Shown here piece after piece: positions 9,522 through 19,902 of a stretch of DNA of 64,000 nt. Position 1 is the first letter of the stretch. Each line of letters starts with the position of its first letter. The DNA comes from Methanocaldococcus vulcanius M7 (GTDB taxonomy: Archaea > AGJL01 > Methanococci > Methanococcales > Methanocaldococcaceae). Made by a program: the position numbers and the translations under genes. Under the pieces are notes generated by a model. The model was not told where the DNA came from, made no database searches, and worked only from the letters and a program-made list of their open reading frames with translations. The stretch is from positions 930,001 through 994,000 of the forward strand of contig NC_013407.1 in the NCBI RefSeq assembly GCF_000024625.1, written 5' to 3'.

Positions 9522-10001
9522 TTATTCACGTATTAATTTAAAATAGAGAAGCGTTAAAATAGGAGTTGCAGTTAAAATTATCAAATAACCAATTATGTCA
9601 TGATAGAGTTGTGAATCTTTCGGATACATGTTCGAAAAGTAGCATATTGCACTTATTCGAATTATGTTAATAAGATATGATAAAAAAACAATAAATAATC
9701 CTATCAATAAATCTTTAATCTTTTTTGAGTAAGTTATTGTCAATGCTAAAAACCCAGCTATTAAAAAACTTCCTACACATTCTTTAACAACCTCAACAGT
9801 AGCGTTTGGTAATATTATAAGGTTTTTTTGAAGTTTTGCAGATGGGATTAGTAGTTTTATCAAAAAATAACTGAAAACTGATGTTGGAGTGATTAAACAA
9901 TCTCCAAAATAATTAAATATATAAAAAAATGTTAAGAAGAGGACATAAAACTTAATTATAGATTTGAGTTTATTTATTTTTAACTTACCAGCTGTGAACA
10001 T
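9522..10001 (-). CDS. Archaeosortase/exosortase-family membrane protease
   Basis: This 159-residue polytopic membrane protein carries the exosortase/archaeosortase triad: a Cys in KECVGSF (~residue 75), an Arg in NIIRI (~115) and a His in YHDIIGY (~134), each next to a transmembrane helix. Archaeosortases cleave C-terminal sorting tripartite signals of surface proteins and may attach a lipid. The start is set at ATG 10001, behind GTGAGGGAGG; this overlaps the 3' end of thiL by 17 bp and suggests translational coupling. An upstream ATG at 10028 would overlap thiL further. No obvious sorting-signal substrate is adjacent. Confidence 0.72.
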   Translation of the reverse strand: MFTAGKLKINKLKSIIKFYVLFLTFFYIFNYFGDCLITPTSVFSYFLIKLLIPSAKLQKNLIILPNATVEVVKECVGSFLIAGFLALTITYSKKIKDLLIGLFIVFLSYLINIIRISAICYFSNMYPKDSQLYHDIIGYLIILTATPILTLLYFKLIRE

Positions 10002-10950
10002 ATCCTCCCTCACGAAACATCTCTCCATCTATATATCTACCTTCTTCAATTACTTTGCCTATCTCAAAAACTTTTGAATGATGTTTTAAAACCCTTTTCA
10101 CTTTATTTATATTGGATGTTGTAAAAAGGAGTTCAAATTCCTCTCCACTATTTAGTGCAACTGTCAAAGGATCCAAACTAAATTCTTCACAGAACTCAAA
10201 TACATCCTCAGGAACAGCTTTTAAAATATGATCGCTATTCAACTCAAAATTTTTAAAGTAGGTTATCTCCTTACCTAATCCATCAGAAATATCACAACAT
10301 CCCCTCAATAACCGATATTTATTCAATAAAATGCCCTCTTTTACTCTTGCTATCGGAACCTTTAACTTATTAATTATTAAAGGATACTTACTGCAAAGTT
10401 TTTTAAACTCCTTAACTTCAATCTTCCTATTTTTTAAGAGATAATATAATTTTAAAGCACAGTATACTCTTCCAATATCGTTGGTTATGCCAATCTTGTC
10501 TCCGACTCTTCCCTCTCTAAAAATTGGGTTGTCAGTTATTCCAATAGCAGTTCCTGATAATACAAGCTCATCTCCTTTGTTTGTATCTCCTCCAACAACC
10601 GGACAATCGTATAATCTTGAAAACTCATCTAATCCCTTATATAACTCTTTTATAAAGTCCTCTTTTGCTTCTTTTTTAGACAGTGAGATCGAAAGTAAAA
10701 AGGCAAGTGGTTTTGCTCCCATTGAGGCAATGTCTGAAACATTAGCAGTTAGAATTCTTCCTCCAATCTCATGAGGAGTTAAAATAGAAGGAATATGGGT
10801 GTTTTTTACCATCATATCTGTTGTAGCAACTAAATAACGATTTTCATCGATTTTTATAACTGCACAGTCATCATCTATTCCTTTTATAATATTTTGATTA
10901 GAATATGTTAGAGTTTTTTTAATCAGATTGATAATATTTAATTCATCCAT
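9985..10950 (-). CDS. thiL: Thiamine-monophosphate kinase
   Basis: This is a ThiL of about 321 residues, phosphorylating thiamine phosphate to the diphosphate cofactor. Visible motifs are GIDDDCAVIKI, VATTDMMVKNTHIP, NVSDIASMGAKPLAFLLSISL, VVGGDTNKGDELVLSGTAIG and CCDISDGLG, all typical of the PurM-like fold with Mg-ATP-binding aspartates. An upstream extension to 11052 is open but hydrophobic and non-conserved; the start at ATG 10950 has a GAGGGTCA ribosome site. The neighbouring order trm4-archaeosortase-thiL resembles the MJ0026-MJ0027 region as I recall it. Confidence 0.9.
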   Translation of the reverse strand: MDELNIINLIKKTLTYSNQNIIKGIDDDCAVIKIDENRYLVATTDMMVKNTHIPSILTPHEIGGRILTANVSDIASMGAKPLAFLLSISLSKKEAKEDFIKELYKGLDEFSRLYDCPVVGGDTNKGDELVLSGTAIGITDNPIFREGRVGDKIGITNDIGRVYCALKLYYLLKNRKIEVKEFKKLCSKYPLIINKLKVPIARVKEGILLNKYRLLRGCCDISDGLGKEITYFKNFELNSDHILKAVPEDVFEFCEEFSLDPLTVALNSGEEFELLFTTSNINKVKRVLKHHSKVFEIGKVIEEGRYIDGEMFREGGYVHSW

Positions 10951-11052
10951 TCTTGACCCTCTTTCTTTGTTAATCAACGCCATCATAACAATATAATCAA
11001 TACAATCAAAAAATAATATTAAATATGTGATATTAAATATTGATATTATCAA

Positions 11053-11375
11053 TATAACATCAATGTAGTGGATAATAAAAATAAAAAAATATTAGGTTTA
11101 TAATAAAACTACCACATAACTGACAAATAAAATTAAAACAATAAAAATATAATATCGATAAAAATTGTTGATAACAAAAATTAAAAAGCAAAAAAAGTAA
11201 TAATTAAGAAGTTTTGTGTTTTAATTTGTATTTTATATATAATCTTTTAATAAAATTTCTATCTTGACTTTTAGTGAGTTTTAATTTTTGATAATTTTGA
11301 GGATAGTTCTAATAATTGTTTAATAATTATAGTTTTATATATTAACCAAACATTAAAGAATTTGAAAAAATAAAA
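11053..11375. other. AT-rich intergenic stretch upstream of thiL
   Basis: No gene is supported. It is very AT-rich with multiple TATA-like runs on the minus strand that could serve thiL, and on the minus strand it lies downstream of the C/D sRNA at 11376-11438. I see no stable hairpin or repeat in it. Confidence 0.5.
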
Positions 11376-11438
11376 GTGGCATCAGACGGCTTGCTACTCA
11401 TCACAGATCAGACGGGGATAAACGTCATCATCTGCCAT
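11376..11438 (-). ncRNA. C/D-box guide sRNA
   Basis: On the minus strand all four boxes occur in order with canonical spacing: box C ATGATGA (11431-11425), a 13-nt guide, box D' CTGA (11411-11408), 3 nt, box C' GTGATGA (11404-11398), a 12-nt guide, and box D CTGA (11385-11382). The ends pair as TGGCA with TGCCA, giving a terminal stem. The GC content is far above the surroundings. Archaeal sRNAs of this layout guide 2'-O-methylation with L7Ae, Nop5 and fibrillarin. The D guide is complementary to ACGGCTTGCTAC and the D' guide to ACGGGGATAAACG; the targets were not identified. Confidence 0.88.
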
Positions 11439-11540
11439 TAACATAAAAGTTTTCATCTAAATTATCATATATATTTATATGAGTAATTGAGTAATTCTAC
11501 TTACTATTACGACATTATAACATTATATTAATAAAAATTA

Positions 11541-11550
11541 TTTATATATA
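11541..11550 (+). promoter_or_regulatory. TATA box of top6B
   Basis: TTTATATATA lies 48 bp upstream of the chosen top6B start. It matches the strong archaeal TATA consensus, and a transcript starting about 25 bp downstream would leave a short leader containing the GGTGGA ribosome site. Confidence 0.55.
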
Positions 11551-11597
11551 CTTTACCCAAATAATTGATGTTTAAAAAGATCTTATGGTGGACAGTT

Positions 11598-13568
11598 ATG
11601 GGAGATGAATTATTTAAAGAGTTTAAAGAGCATTCTGTTGCTGAATTTTTTAGAAAGAACAAACACATGCTCGGATACAGTGGAAAAATTAGAAGTTTAA
11701 CAACAATAATACATGAATTAGTAACTAACAGTTTAGATGCGTGTGAAGAAGCGGGAATTTTGCCAGATATAAAAGTAGAGATTGAGAAATTGGGAGCGGA
11801 TCACTACAAAGTAGCAGTTGAAGATAACGGGCCAGGAATCCCATTAGAATTTATCCCCAAGGTTTTTGGAAAGATGCTTGCAGGATCTAAGATGCACAGA
11901 TTTATACAATCAAGAGGACAACAAGGAATAGGGGCTGCGGGTGTTTTGTTATTCTCTCAAATAACTACGGGAAAGCCGTTAAGAATAATTACATCCACGG
12001 GAGATGGAAAGATCTATGAAGTTGAAGTAAAGATGAACGTAGAAAAAAACGAGGGAGAGATTGTTTCTACAAAAGTTAGAGATGGGATATGGAGAGGAAC
12101 AAGAGTTGAAGGGGAATTTAAAGAAGTTAGCTACAATAGAGGAGAATTTGGGCCTTTTGAATATCTAAGAAGAATAAGTTTAGCCACTCCTCACGCGAAG
12201 ATCATCTTAAAGGATCCACAGGGAGAAGTTGTATTTGATAGAGTTGTTGATGAGCTTCCAAAAAAGCCAGAGGAGATGAAACCACACCCTTATGGGCTAA
12301 CAACTGATGAACTTTTATATATTGCAAGAAAGACGAAATCAAAAAAGGTTTCATCAATGCTCGTCTCTGAACTTTCGAGAGTTACCACAAAAAGAGTAAA
12401 AGAACTCTCAACGTATCTGTTAAGAGACATAATATTAAAGAAATTTAAAGATAGTGTATTTTGGAATATGGTTGTCTCTTGTTATTTGAGTATGGATATT
12501 GAAAAATATTTAGAGAAGTTTAAGGATTATATTAGCGATGATGAAGTAGAGACAGTAAGAAATTTGATCAAAAATCTACCTGAAAGTTTGGAGGACTTAA
12601 AAAGATATGCTTTGAAATATATAACAATGGAGTATTTATTTAACAAATTAAGTGAAGAAGAGATAAATAAACTAAAAAATCATTTTAAAAAGATACCAGA
12701 AAACTTCTTAGAGTGGGCTGAGAAGAACTACTTATCAGCAACTGTTGTCGATGAACTGAATAGAAAAGTTAGAGAGATTGTAAAAAATCCGGAAGAGTTT
12801 ATTGAAGAGATAAAAAATAAAGGATTAATTTCTGAAGAGGAGTTAAAAAAATTTAAAGAAGAAGTTAAAAAGATCCTCAGCAAAAATCCAAAAGAGTTAA
12901 CATGGGATGAAGCAGAGGCAATAGTAAACTGTTTACAAAGTATGGAGTTCATGGCACCACCAACAACAGGATTGAGACCAATTGGAGCTGAGAATATAGA
13001 AAAGTCATTAAAAGAACTCTTACATCCTGACTTTGTTAAAGCGATTACGAGAAATCCAAAAACATATAAGGGAGGAATCCCTTTTGCTGTTGAAGTTGCA
13101 ATAGCATACGGAGGAGACGCAGGAAGACAGGGAGATGAAGGTAGAAAGATGGAGATTATGAGATTCGCCAACCATGTTCCTCTACTCTATGACACTTCTG
13201 CGTGTGGTTTAACTAAGGCAGTGAAGAGTATAAATTGGAGAAGATATGGATTGAGAGGAGAAGATGCCCCAATAACCGTTTTTGTTAACTTAATCTCTAC
13301 CTTTATCCCTTACACCTCTGCAGGAAAACAGGCAGTTGCTTGCAGTGAAAATGAAAACGAGGAAATTTATAACGAAATAAGACATGCATTGATGATCTGC
13401 GGTAGGGAATTAGAAAAATACTTATCAAAAATTAGAAGAGAGGCAGAAGAAGAGAAAAAGAAAAAGTATGTGATGAAATATGCCAAAATATTTGCCGAAG
13501 CACTTGCGAACATTTTAAACAAGCCCGTAAGTGAGATAGAAGAGAAAGTGGTTAAACTATTAGAATAA
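11598..13568 (+). CDS. top6B: DNA topoisomerase VI subunit B
   Basis: This is the ATPase subunit of the type IIB topoisomerase, which with Top6A relaxes and decatenates DNA. The GHKL ATP-binding fold is clear: [15 protein letters not shown] (~residues 35-49), VEDNGPGIP, and [12 protein letters not shown]. The transducer domain near the C-terminus has [16 protein letters not shown]-type sequence, and the switch lysine lies in the TSAGKQA segment. At 656 residues it is longer than crenarchaeal Top6B (~530); the extra length is a charged helical stretch around residues 260-430 in the H2TH region. The start at 11598 follows GGTGGA; an ATG at 11565 lacks a site. Top6A is not adjacent. Confidence 0.9.
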   Translation: MGDELFKEFKEHSVAEFFRKNKHMLGYSGKIRSLTTIIHELVTNSLDACEEAGILPDIKVEIEKLGADHYKVAVEDNGPGIPLEFIPKVFGKMLAGSKMHRFIQSRGQQGIGAAGVLLFSQITTGKPLRIITSTGDGKIYEVEVKMNVEKNEGEIVSTKVRDGIWRGTRVEGEFKEVSYNRGEFGPFEYLRRISLATPHAKIILKDPQGEVVFDRVVDELPKKPEEMKPHPYGLTTDELLYIARKTKSKKVSSMLVSELSRVTTKRVKELSTYLLRDIILKKFKDSVFWNMVVSCYLSMDIEKYLEKFKDYISDDEVETVRNLIKNLPESLEDLKRYALKYITMEYLFNKLSEEEINKLKNHFKKIPENFLEWAEKNYLSATVVDELNRKVREIVKNPEEFIEEIKNKGLISEEELKKFKEEVKKILSKNPKELTWDEAEAIVNCLQSMEFMAPPTTGLRPIGAENIEKSLKELLHPDFVKAITRNPKTYKGGIPFAVEVAIAYGGDAGRQGDEGRKMEIMRFANHVPLLYDTSACGLTKAVKSINWRRYGLRGEDAPITVFVNLISTFIPYTSAGKQAVACSENENEEIYNEIRHALMICGRELEKYLSKIRREAEEEKKKKYVMKYAKIFAEALANILNKPVSEIEEKVVKLLE

Positions 13569-13633
13569 ACTTTAAAAACTTAAAAAATAAAAATTGACCT
13601 GAATAAACCTTTTTAGTTCATTTATCTTATTTT

Positions 13634-14929
13634 TTATGTGATTTTAACCGATCCATTGATCCACTCTACTTCTAATTTATTTTCTCCATTATATTTACTT
13701 AAAAATGCTAAGACAGAGGCCATAGTCCCCCATCGGTCAGAACCTGCTAAAATGTAAATGTTCCCGTTAGAATATGGGTTTTTAAGTTTTAAAATAAGCC
13801 CTTTCCTTTTTCCAGGGTAGGAATCGGTAATATTTATTTTTAACACACCTGATTTCTCTAATTCTCTTAAAATTTTATTGACCGTAGGTCCTCCTATAAG
13901 CACTATATCTCTATTTTCCTTTAAAATATTAGACCCAACTATCTCTGAAGAGCCGAGATATATTTTTTCCTTATTTTTCAATTTTCTTCCCTTATAGTAT
14001 ACATCTACTTTATCTCCCGATTTTAGGGCATAGATTCCACTTCCAAGATAACATTCATTCTCAACTTTATAGGTTTTAGAGTATCTTTTTATAACTTTAA
14101 ATAAAACATAATCGTCTAAAATCTTTTCAGGAGCTATTGAATAGTTAAATAGATCTATTTCATTCTTTATTCTTGAAAGGTCTTTATATTCAAGTTTTAT
14201 TTCATCATCTCTCACTTCCCTTACTATAAATCTACTATCTAACGGGTAAGGTTGTCCTTCTTTAAGTTTTAATGTTGAAAAAACTTTAAATGTGAATTTA
14301 TATGATTTCCCTTCTTTGGTGCAGTTTATATACTCTATCCCAAGATCTCCATCCTTCGTATAGTATAACTCCCCTTTTTTAATTTTTGGCCTGTCAATAT
14401 CTCTCCCATCTTTATAAATATCTACAACAATCATATTCAAATCAGCAGAAACCAAATCAACAACTACCTTATAATTATCATAGGTAAATGACTCGTTTGT
14501 TATTACTTCCTTTCCATCTTTTTCCTTTAAAATCACTTCATCCGAAGAGATGTCATCAACGATATAGCTCCTGTTAAATAACTTGATCTCTTCCCCTTTT
14601 TTAAGATTTAAATGTTCTATGCATTCTATATCCTCATACTTAACTGAATTTCCGATTTTAGAAAACTCCACAATTATATCTTTATTTCCATCATTTAGCG
14701 TCAGTTTGTTAGCGGCTGGAATATAATAAATATCTTTTGCAATTAATGAGACATTATCTCCCTCTATAATAACTTCTCTTGAAGAGTAGAGATTTTCCAT
14801 TAAGATCTTTGCCATCTCATAATCAGGAGTTGATTTATTAGCTACAATAATCGGATCTGAAAGCATGTATCCGCTTATTGTGGATATTATGCCAAAAATT
14901 AAGAAAATAGGGATAATTACTTTATACAT
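13634..14929 (-). CDS. Secreted S-layer-family protein
   Basis: The roughly 431-residue product starts with a hydrophobic signal segment (VIIPIFLIFGIISTISGYML). It then carries segments reminiscent of the Methanocaldococcus S-layer family: a PIIVANKSTPDYEMAKILMEN start, beta-rich middle repeats with many charged residues, and near the C-terminus IVLIGGPTVNKILREL plus YILAGSDRWGTMASVLAFL. These last two motifs are the paired halves seen in S-layer proteins of these methanogens. It is shorter than the main S-layer protein and may be a minor envelope component. The start follows GGAGGGATT. It converges with top6B, with 65 bp between the stops. Confidence 0.68.
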   Translation of the reverse strand: MYKVIIPIFLIFGIISTISGYMLSDPIIVANKSTPDYEMAKILMENLYSSREVIIEGDNVSLIAKDIYYIPAANKLTLNDGNKDIIVEFSKIGNSVKYEDIECIEHLNLKKGEEIKLFNRSYIVDDISSDEVILKEKDGKEVITNESFTYDNYKVVVDLVSADLNMIVVDIYKDGRDIDRPKIKKGELYYTKDGDLGIEYINCTKEGKSYKFTFKVFSTLKLKEGQPYPLDSRFIVREVRDDEIKLEYKDLSRIKNEIDLFNYSIAPEKILDDYVLFKVIKRYSKTYKVENECYLGSGIYALKSGDKVDVYYKGRKLKNKEKIYLGSSEIVGSNILKENRDIVLIGGPTVNKILRELEKSGVLKINITDSYPGKRKGLILKLKNPYSNGNIYILAGSDRWGTMASVLAFLSKYNGENKLEVEWINGSVKIT

Positions 14930-15258
14930 CACAATCCCTCCACTTTCTGATACATTTTTATACTTAAACTGTAAATTAGTATTAAAAATTTTTTATCTTA
15001 AAAAGTTTTTGAGATAGATCTTTAAATCATAATAAGTTATGAATTAAACTCTAAACCAAAAATGAATTAAAAATAATTAAAAAATGGATTAATTGGGTAT
15101 AAAGCATGTTCTAAAACTAATATTATGTAATATTATTATTATGGCGTATGTTATACAAAATAGCCAAATTCTAATTTTTAACCTATTAATTTATTTGTAA
15201 TTTAATCAACTTAACTACAACAGACCATTTCGATCAAAACTTATACTGGTGATAACCC
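14930..15258. other. Divergent intergenic region with a palindrome
   Basis: This region separates the divergent S-layer-like and hisC genes and should hold both promoters. A palindrome TAATATTA-TG-TAATATTA occurs near 15120-15137. No gene or RNA is apparent. hisC has its ribosome site GGTGAT just before the end of this stretch. Confidence 0.45.
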
Positions 15259-16368
15259 ATGTTAACAGATAAAGTTAGAAATGCCGTTAAAAAATTAAAA
15301 CCCTATGTCCCAGGAAAATCAAAAGAAGAAATCGCCAGATCCTATGGGGTAGATCCAAAACATATAATAAAACTTGGATCCAATGAAAACCCATGGGGAG
15401 CTTCTCCAAAAATAAAAGATGAGATAATAAAAGAATTAGATAAACTCCATCAATATCCTGAACCAATAAATCCCAAACTTATGGAAGAGTTAAGTAAATT
15501 TTTAAATGTTGGAGAGGAAAATATAATAGTTGGAGGAGATGGTGCTGATGAAGTTATAGATGTAATTTTCAAAACATTTGTAGATAGAGGGGATGAAGTA
15601 GTTATTCCAATTCCTACGTTTACACAGTATAGGGTCTCTGCATCGATATATGATGCTAAAATAGTATGGGCAAGATATGACAAAGAAAACGAATTTAAAC
15701 TCGATGTGGATAGTGTTTTAAACAACATCTCAAATAGAACCAAAGTAGTTTTTCTTTGCTCTCCAAACAACCCAACAGGAAATATCATAGACAACAAAGA
15801 TATTGAAAAAATAATAAAAGAAACTGATGCATTAGTGGTTGTGGATCACGCATATATAGAATACTCTCAAAGGAAATATGATTGGACAGAAAAAGCCCCA
15901 AAATTTGACAATGTTATTGTGTTAAGAACTTTTTCCAAAGTTTTTGGATTGGCGGGAATGAGAGTAGGTTATGGTGTAGCGAATGAAGAGATAATAAACT
16001 ACTTGATGAGAGTTAAGCCCATATTCAGCTTAACAAGATTAAGTCAAGTTTGTGCTATAACTGCCCTAAGAGATAGGGACTTTTTTGAAAAATGTGTAAA
16101 AGAGGGAATAAAGAGTAGAGAAATGCTATATAATGGATTAAAAAAATTTAAAGACATAAAAGTGTATCCATCAGAAGCAAACTATCTGTTGGTTGAATTA
16201 AAAACAATGAAATCAAGAGAATTTTGTGAAGAACTCTTAAAAAGAGGAGTTATTGTTAGGGACTGCTCATCCTTTGATGGTTTAGGAGATAATTATGTTA
16301 GGATTTCGATAGGCACATTCGAAGAGATAAAAAGATTTTTAAATATATTAAAAGAGATAATATCATAA
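15259..16368 (+). CDS. hisC: Histidinol-phosphate aminotransferase
   Basis: This 369-residue fold-type I PLP enzyme matches HisC, which transaminates imidazole-acetol phosphate in histidine synthesis. It shows [13 protein letters not shown] (~residues 37-49), [19 protein letters not shown] and the PLP lysine in [17 protein letters not shown] (~residue 225). The C-terminal arginine segment NYVRISIG binds the substrate phosphate/carboxylate. Length and order of motifs are normal. The ATG at 15259 follows GGTGAT. The next gene is 218 bp away, so it is likely transcribed alone. Confidence 0.92.
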   Translation: MLTDKVRNAVKKLKPYVPGKSKEEIARSYGVDPKHIIKLGSNENPWGASPKIKDEIIKELDKLHQYPEPINPKLMEELSKFLNVGEENIIVGGDGADEVIDVIFKTFVDRGDEVVIPIPTFTQYRVSASIYDAKIVWARYDKENEFKLDVDSVLNNISNRTKVVFLCSPNNPTGNIIDNKDIEKIIKETDALVVVDHAYIEYSQRKYDWTEKAPKFDNVIVLRTFSKVFGLAGMRVGYGVANEEIINYLMRVKPIFSLTRLSQVCAITALRDRDFFEKCVKEGIKSREMLYNGLKKFKDIKVYPSEANYLLVELKTMKSREFCEELLKRGVIVRDCSSFDGLGDNYVRISIGTFEEIKRFLNILKEIIS

Positions 16369-16586
16369 CAACTCAAACTGCTTAAACAACGTGTCTAATC
16401 AACATATAATAACCTTATTATTTTAAAACCCCAACTGTATAATTTTAATCTACCCATTAGACCAGTCGCTGTTAATTATTAAATTTTAATTATTAATTAA
16501 TTTAATTTATAATTTAATTATTTAACCATTTACTAACTATCTGATTTTTTTAATCCCATTATATAATTCAACATTACCGTGATAAT

Positions 16587-18197
16587 ATGGATGAAAAAAC
16601 CAAACTAATGAGATGCATTATTGAAAAAATTTTAGATGAACATAAAAAAGGGAAAACACTTGATAAAAAGAGAATTGAACAAATTAAAGCAGAGTGTTTG
16701 CGACTTCATAGAATTGGTATAGGGCATCCTTCAAACTCTGAAATTTTGCAGTATGCAACAGAAGAAGAAAAAAAGATATTAATTCCAATATTAAGAAAAA
16801 AGCCAGTTAGAACTATATCTGGCGTAGCTGTTGTTGCTGTTATGACATCCCCAGAAAAATGCCCTCATGGAAAATGTATATTCTGCCCCGGAGGAGTTAA
16901 AAGCGTATTTGGAGATGTGCCACAAAGCTACACTGGAAGAGAGCCAGCTACAATGAGGGGCTTAATGTTCAACTTCGATCCATATCTACAAACAAAGGCA
17001 AGAATTGAGCAGTTGGAAAAGGTAGGGCATCCAACAAATAAAATCGAATTAATTATAATGGGAGGAACGTTTCCAGCAAGAGATATCGTCTATCAGGACT
17101 GGTTTATCAAGAGATGCTTAGATGCTATGAATGAAATTGATTCAAGTAGTTTAGAGGAAGCACAAAAAATTAATGAAACAGCAGAACATAGATGTGTTGC
17201 CCTCTGCATAGAAACAAGACCTGACTGCTGTGGAAAGGAAGAGATAAATCAGATGTTGAAATTAGGAACTACAAGAGTTGAGTTAGGGGCTCAAACCATA
17301 TACAACGAGATCTTAGAGTTATGTAAAAGAGGACATACAGTTGAAGATACAATAAAAGCAACCCAATTATTAAAAGATAGTGGTTTAAAGGTATCTTATC
17401 ATTTAATGCCTGGAATGCCTGGCTCAGATAGGGATATGGATAAAAAGATGTTTAAAGAAATATTCAACAACCCAGATTTCAAGCCGGATATGGTTAAAAT
17501 CTATCCATGCTTAGTTATTGAAGGAACTGAACTTTATGAGTTGTGGAAGGAAGGGCTTTACAAACCATACAGAGAGGAAGAGGCAATAGAGATAATTAGT
17601 TATGCAAAATCAATAATGCCGAAATGGGTTAGAACTTCAAGAATTCAGAGAGATATTCCTGCAACGGTTATAGTTGATGGAGTTAAGAAGAGTAATTTGG
17701 GAGAGTTGGTTTATAAATATATGGAAAAGAAGGGGATCAAGTGTAGATGTATAAGGTGTAGAGAAGTTGGGCATGTTATGTATAAAAAAGGAATAATGCC
17801 AGATATTGAGCATATAAAACTATGCAGGGAGGAGTATGAAGCAAGTGGTGGGACTGAGATATTTTTATCATACGAAGATGTAAAGAATGATATTTTAATT
17901 GCATTTTTAAGATTGAGAGATCCATATAAACCATTTAGGAAAGAGATTGATGATAATACGATGTTAGTTAGGCAATTACATGTTTGCGGACAAGAAAAAC
18001 CATTAACTAAGGATTTAAAGGAAATAACTTGGCAACATAAGGGATATGGAAGAAAACTTTTAGAAGAGGCAGAGAGAATAGCAAAGGAGGAATTTGGAAA
18101 GAAAAAAATATTAATTACCAGTGGAATAGGGGTAAGAAATTACTATCGAAAGTTAGGTTATGAAAAAATTGGAGTTTATATGGGAAAAACTCTTTAA
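16587..18197 (+). CDS. Elp3-family tRNA wobble-uridine modifying radical SAM/acetyltransferase
   Basis: This 536-residue protein has the Elp3 layout. A radical SAM domain carries CPHGKCIFCPGG (~residues 93-104), followed by EPATMRGLMFNFDPY and ELGAQTIY. A GNAT acetyl-CoA domain sits at the C-terminus with QHKGYGRKLLEEAERIA (~residues 475-491) and GIGVRNYYRKLGYE. Elp3 adds a carboxymethyl-type group to U34 of tRNA using SAM and acetyl-CoA; in archaea it works without the rest of Elongator. The start has a GTGAT site. A zinc-like cysteine group (KCRCIRCREVGH) is also present. The next gene, leuA, follows after about 100 bp. Confidence 0.93.
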   Translation: MDEKTKLMRCIIEKILDEHKKGKTLDKKRIEQIKAECLRLHRIGIGHPSNSEILQYATEEEKKILIPILRKKPVRTISGVAVVAVMTSPEKCPHGKCIFCPGGVKSVFGDVPQSYTGREPATMRGLMFNFDPYLQTKARIEQLEKVGHPTNKIELIIMGGTFPARDIVYQDWFIKRCLDAMNEIDSSSLEEAQKINETAEHRCVALCIETRPDCCGKEEINQMLKLGTTRVELGAQTIYNEILELCKRGHTVEDTIKATQLLKDSGLKVSYHLMPGMPGSDRDMDKKMFKEIFNNPDFKPDMVKIYPCLVIEGTELYELWKEGLYKPYREEEAIEIISYAKSIMPKWVRTSRIQRDIPATVIVDGVKKSNLGELVYKYMEKKGIKCRCIRCREVGHVMYKKGIMPDIEHIKLCREEYEASGGTEIFLSYEDVKNDILIAFLRLRDPYKPFRKEIDDNTMLVRQLHVCGQEKPLTKDLKEITWQHKGYGRKLLEEAERIAKEEFGKKKILITSGIGVRNYYRKLGYEKIGVYMGKTL

Positions 18198-18294
18198 AAA
18201 TTGAAAATTTATAACTAATGATAAATAGATGGCAAAGAGAGATAAATCATAGATTAAAAACTTAAAAAATTAAAACTTAAAAAAGGGTGAGAAA

Positions 18295-19854
18295 ATGATC
18301 ATCTACAAAGAAGAAAACGAGATCATTAAAAATTCTTTAAAAGGCATTAAACTTCCAGAGAGAGTTTATATCTTTGACACTACACTAAGAGACGGAGAAC
18401 AAACACCGGGCGTTTCACTAACACCAGAAGAGAAGATAGAAATTGCAATAAAATTAGATGACTTAGGGGTTGATGTTATTGAAGCAGGTTTTCCTGTCTC
18501 TTCTTTAGGAGAACAAGAGGCAATTAAAAAGATCTGCTCACTAAACTTAGATGCAGAGATCTGTGGATTAGCAAGAGCGGTAAAAAAAGATATAGACGTA
18601 GCAATCGACTGCGGAGTAGATAGAATACACACCTTCATTGCAACATCTCCACTACACAGAAAATACAAATTAAAAAAATCAAAAGAAGAGATCATAAATA
18701 TTGCAATTGATGCCATAGAATATATAAAAGAACATGGAATTAAAGTTGAGTTTTCAGCAGAAGACGCTACAAGAACAGAGATTGACTACCTCTTAGAGGT
18801 TTATAAGAAAGCAGTTGAGGCAGGGGCTGATATAATAAACGTCCCCGATACTGTGGGGGTTATGATTCCAAGAGCAATGTACTATCTCATAAGAGAATTA
18901 AAAAAAGAAATAAAAGTGCCAATATCTGTTCACTGCCATAACGATTTTGGATTGGCAGTAGCGAACTCCCTGTCCGCAATAGAAGCAGGAGCAGAGCAAG
19001 TTCACTGCACAATAAACGGGCTTGGAGAGAGAGGAGGAAACGCTTCACTTGAAGAAGTAGTTATGAGTTTAATGTCAATCTATGGGATAAAAACAAATAT
19101 AAAAACTCAGAAATTGTATGAAATATCTCAACTTGTTTCTAAATACACAGAAATAAAAGTTCAACCAAATAAAGCGATTGTAGGGGAAAATGCATTTGCT
19201 CATGAAAGTGGAATCCACGCTCACGGTGTTTTGGCTCATGCATTAACCTACGAACCAATACCTCCTGAACTTGTGGGGCAAAAAAGAAAAATTATCCTTG
19301 GAAAACATACAGGAACCCATGCCATTGAGGCAAAATTAAAAGAGTTAGGGATAGAAGTTGGAAAAGACATAAGCAAAGAGCAATTTGATGAGATTGTAAA
19401 AAGAATAAAAATGCTTGGAGACAAAGGTAAGAGGGTTACAGATAGGGATGTTGAGGCAATAGTTGAAGATGTCGTTGGAAAAGTTGATAAAAAGGATAGA
19501 GTAGTTGATTTAGAACAAATAGCTGTTATGACAGGAAATAGAGTAATACCTACTGCCTCAGTTGCTTTAAAAATTGAAGAAGATATAAAAAAGAGCTCAG
19601 CGATAGGAGTTGGCCCAGTAGATGCAGCAGTAAAAGCAATACAGAGAGCGATTGGAGAAAAGATCAAATTAAAAGAATACCATATAAACGCCATAACCGG
19701 AGGAACTGATGCGTTAGCAGAGGTTATCGTAACGTTAGAGGGTTATGGAAGAGAAATTACTACAAAAGCAGCAAGTGAAGATATAGTTAGAGCTTCTGTT
19801 GAGGCAGTTATAGATGGGATAAATAAAATACTCGCAAAAAAAGAGATAAAATAA
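18295..19854 (+). CDS. leuA: 2-isopropylmalate synthase
   Basis: The 519-residue product has the HMGL-like TIM barrel with [13 protein letters not shown] (~residues 27-39), metal-binding [13 protein letters not shown] and [13 protein letters not shown], then the C-terminal regulatory (LeuA dimer) domain from about residue 385. Methanocaldococcus has three homologues: LeuA, citramalate synthase CimA and homocitrate synthase AksA. This one carries the N-terminal extension [13 protein letters not shown] and matches my memory of MJ1195 (LeuA) rather than MJ1392. It condenses acetyl-CoA with 2-oxoisovalerate in leucine synthesis. The regulatory domain suggests leucine feedback. A GGGTGAG ribosome site precedes the ATG. 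Confidence 0.9.
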   Translation: MIIYKEENEIIKNSLKGIKLPERVYIFDTTLRDGEQTPGVSLTPEEKIEIAIKLDDLGVDVIEAGFPVSSLGEQEAIKKICSLNLDAEICGLARAVKKDIDVAIDCGVDRIHTFIATSPLHRKYKLKKSKEEIINIAIDAIEYIKEHGIKVEFSAEDATRTEIDYLLEVYKKAVEAGADIINVPDTVGVMIPRAMYYLIRELKKEIKVPISVHCHNDFGLAVANSLSAIEAGAEQVHCTINGLGERGGNASLEEVVMSLMSIYGIKTNIKTQKLYEISQLVSKYTEIKVQPNKAIVGENAFAHESGIHAHGVLAHALTYEPIPPELVGQKRKIILGKHTGTHAIEAKLKELGIEVGKDISKEQFDEIVKRIKMLGDKGKRVTDRDVEAIVEDVVGKVDKKDRVVDLEQIAVMTGNRVIPTASVALKIEEDIKKSSAIGVGPVDAAVKAIQRAIGEKIKLKEYHINAITGGTDALAEVIVTLEGYGREITTKAASEDIVRASVEAVIDGINKILAKKEIK

Positions 19855-19902
19855 AAAATAATCAAAAATTAAAAGAGAAGACAAAAGATTTAAAAGCCAA
19901 GT

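Noticed and set aside
11565-11597. N-terminal extension of top6B from the ATG at 11565.
   Set aside because: The ATG at 11598 has a GGTGGA ribosome site and begins the conserved sequence; the extension would contain that site.
18295-19854. Citramalate synthase CimA or homocitrate synthase AksA.
   Set aside because: The N-terminal extension, the full regulatory domain and the overall sequence fit LeuA (MJ1195 type) better than MJ1392 or MJ0503.
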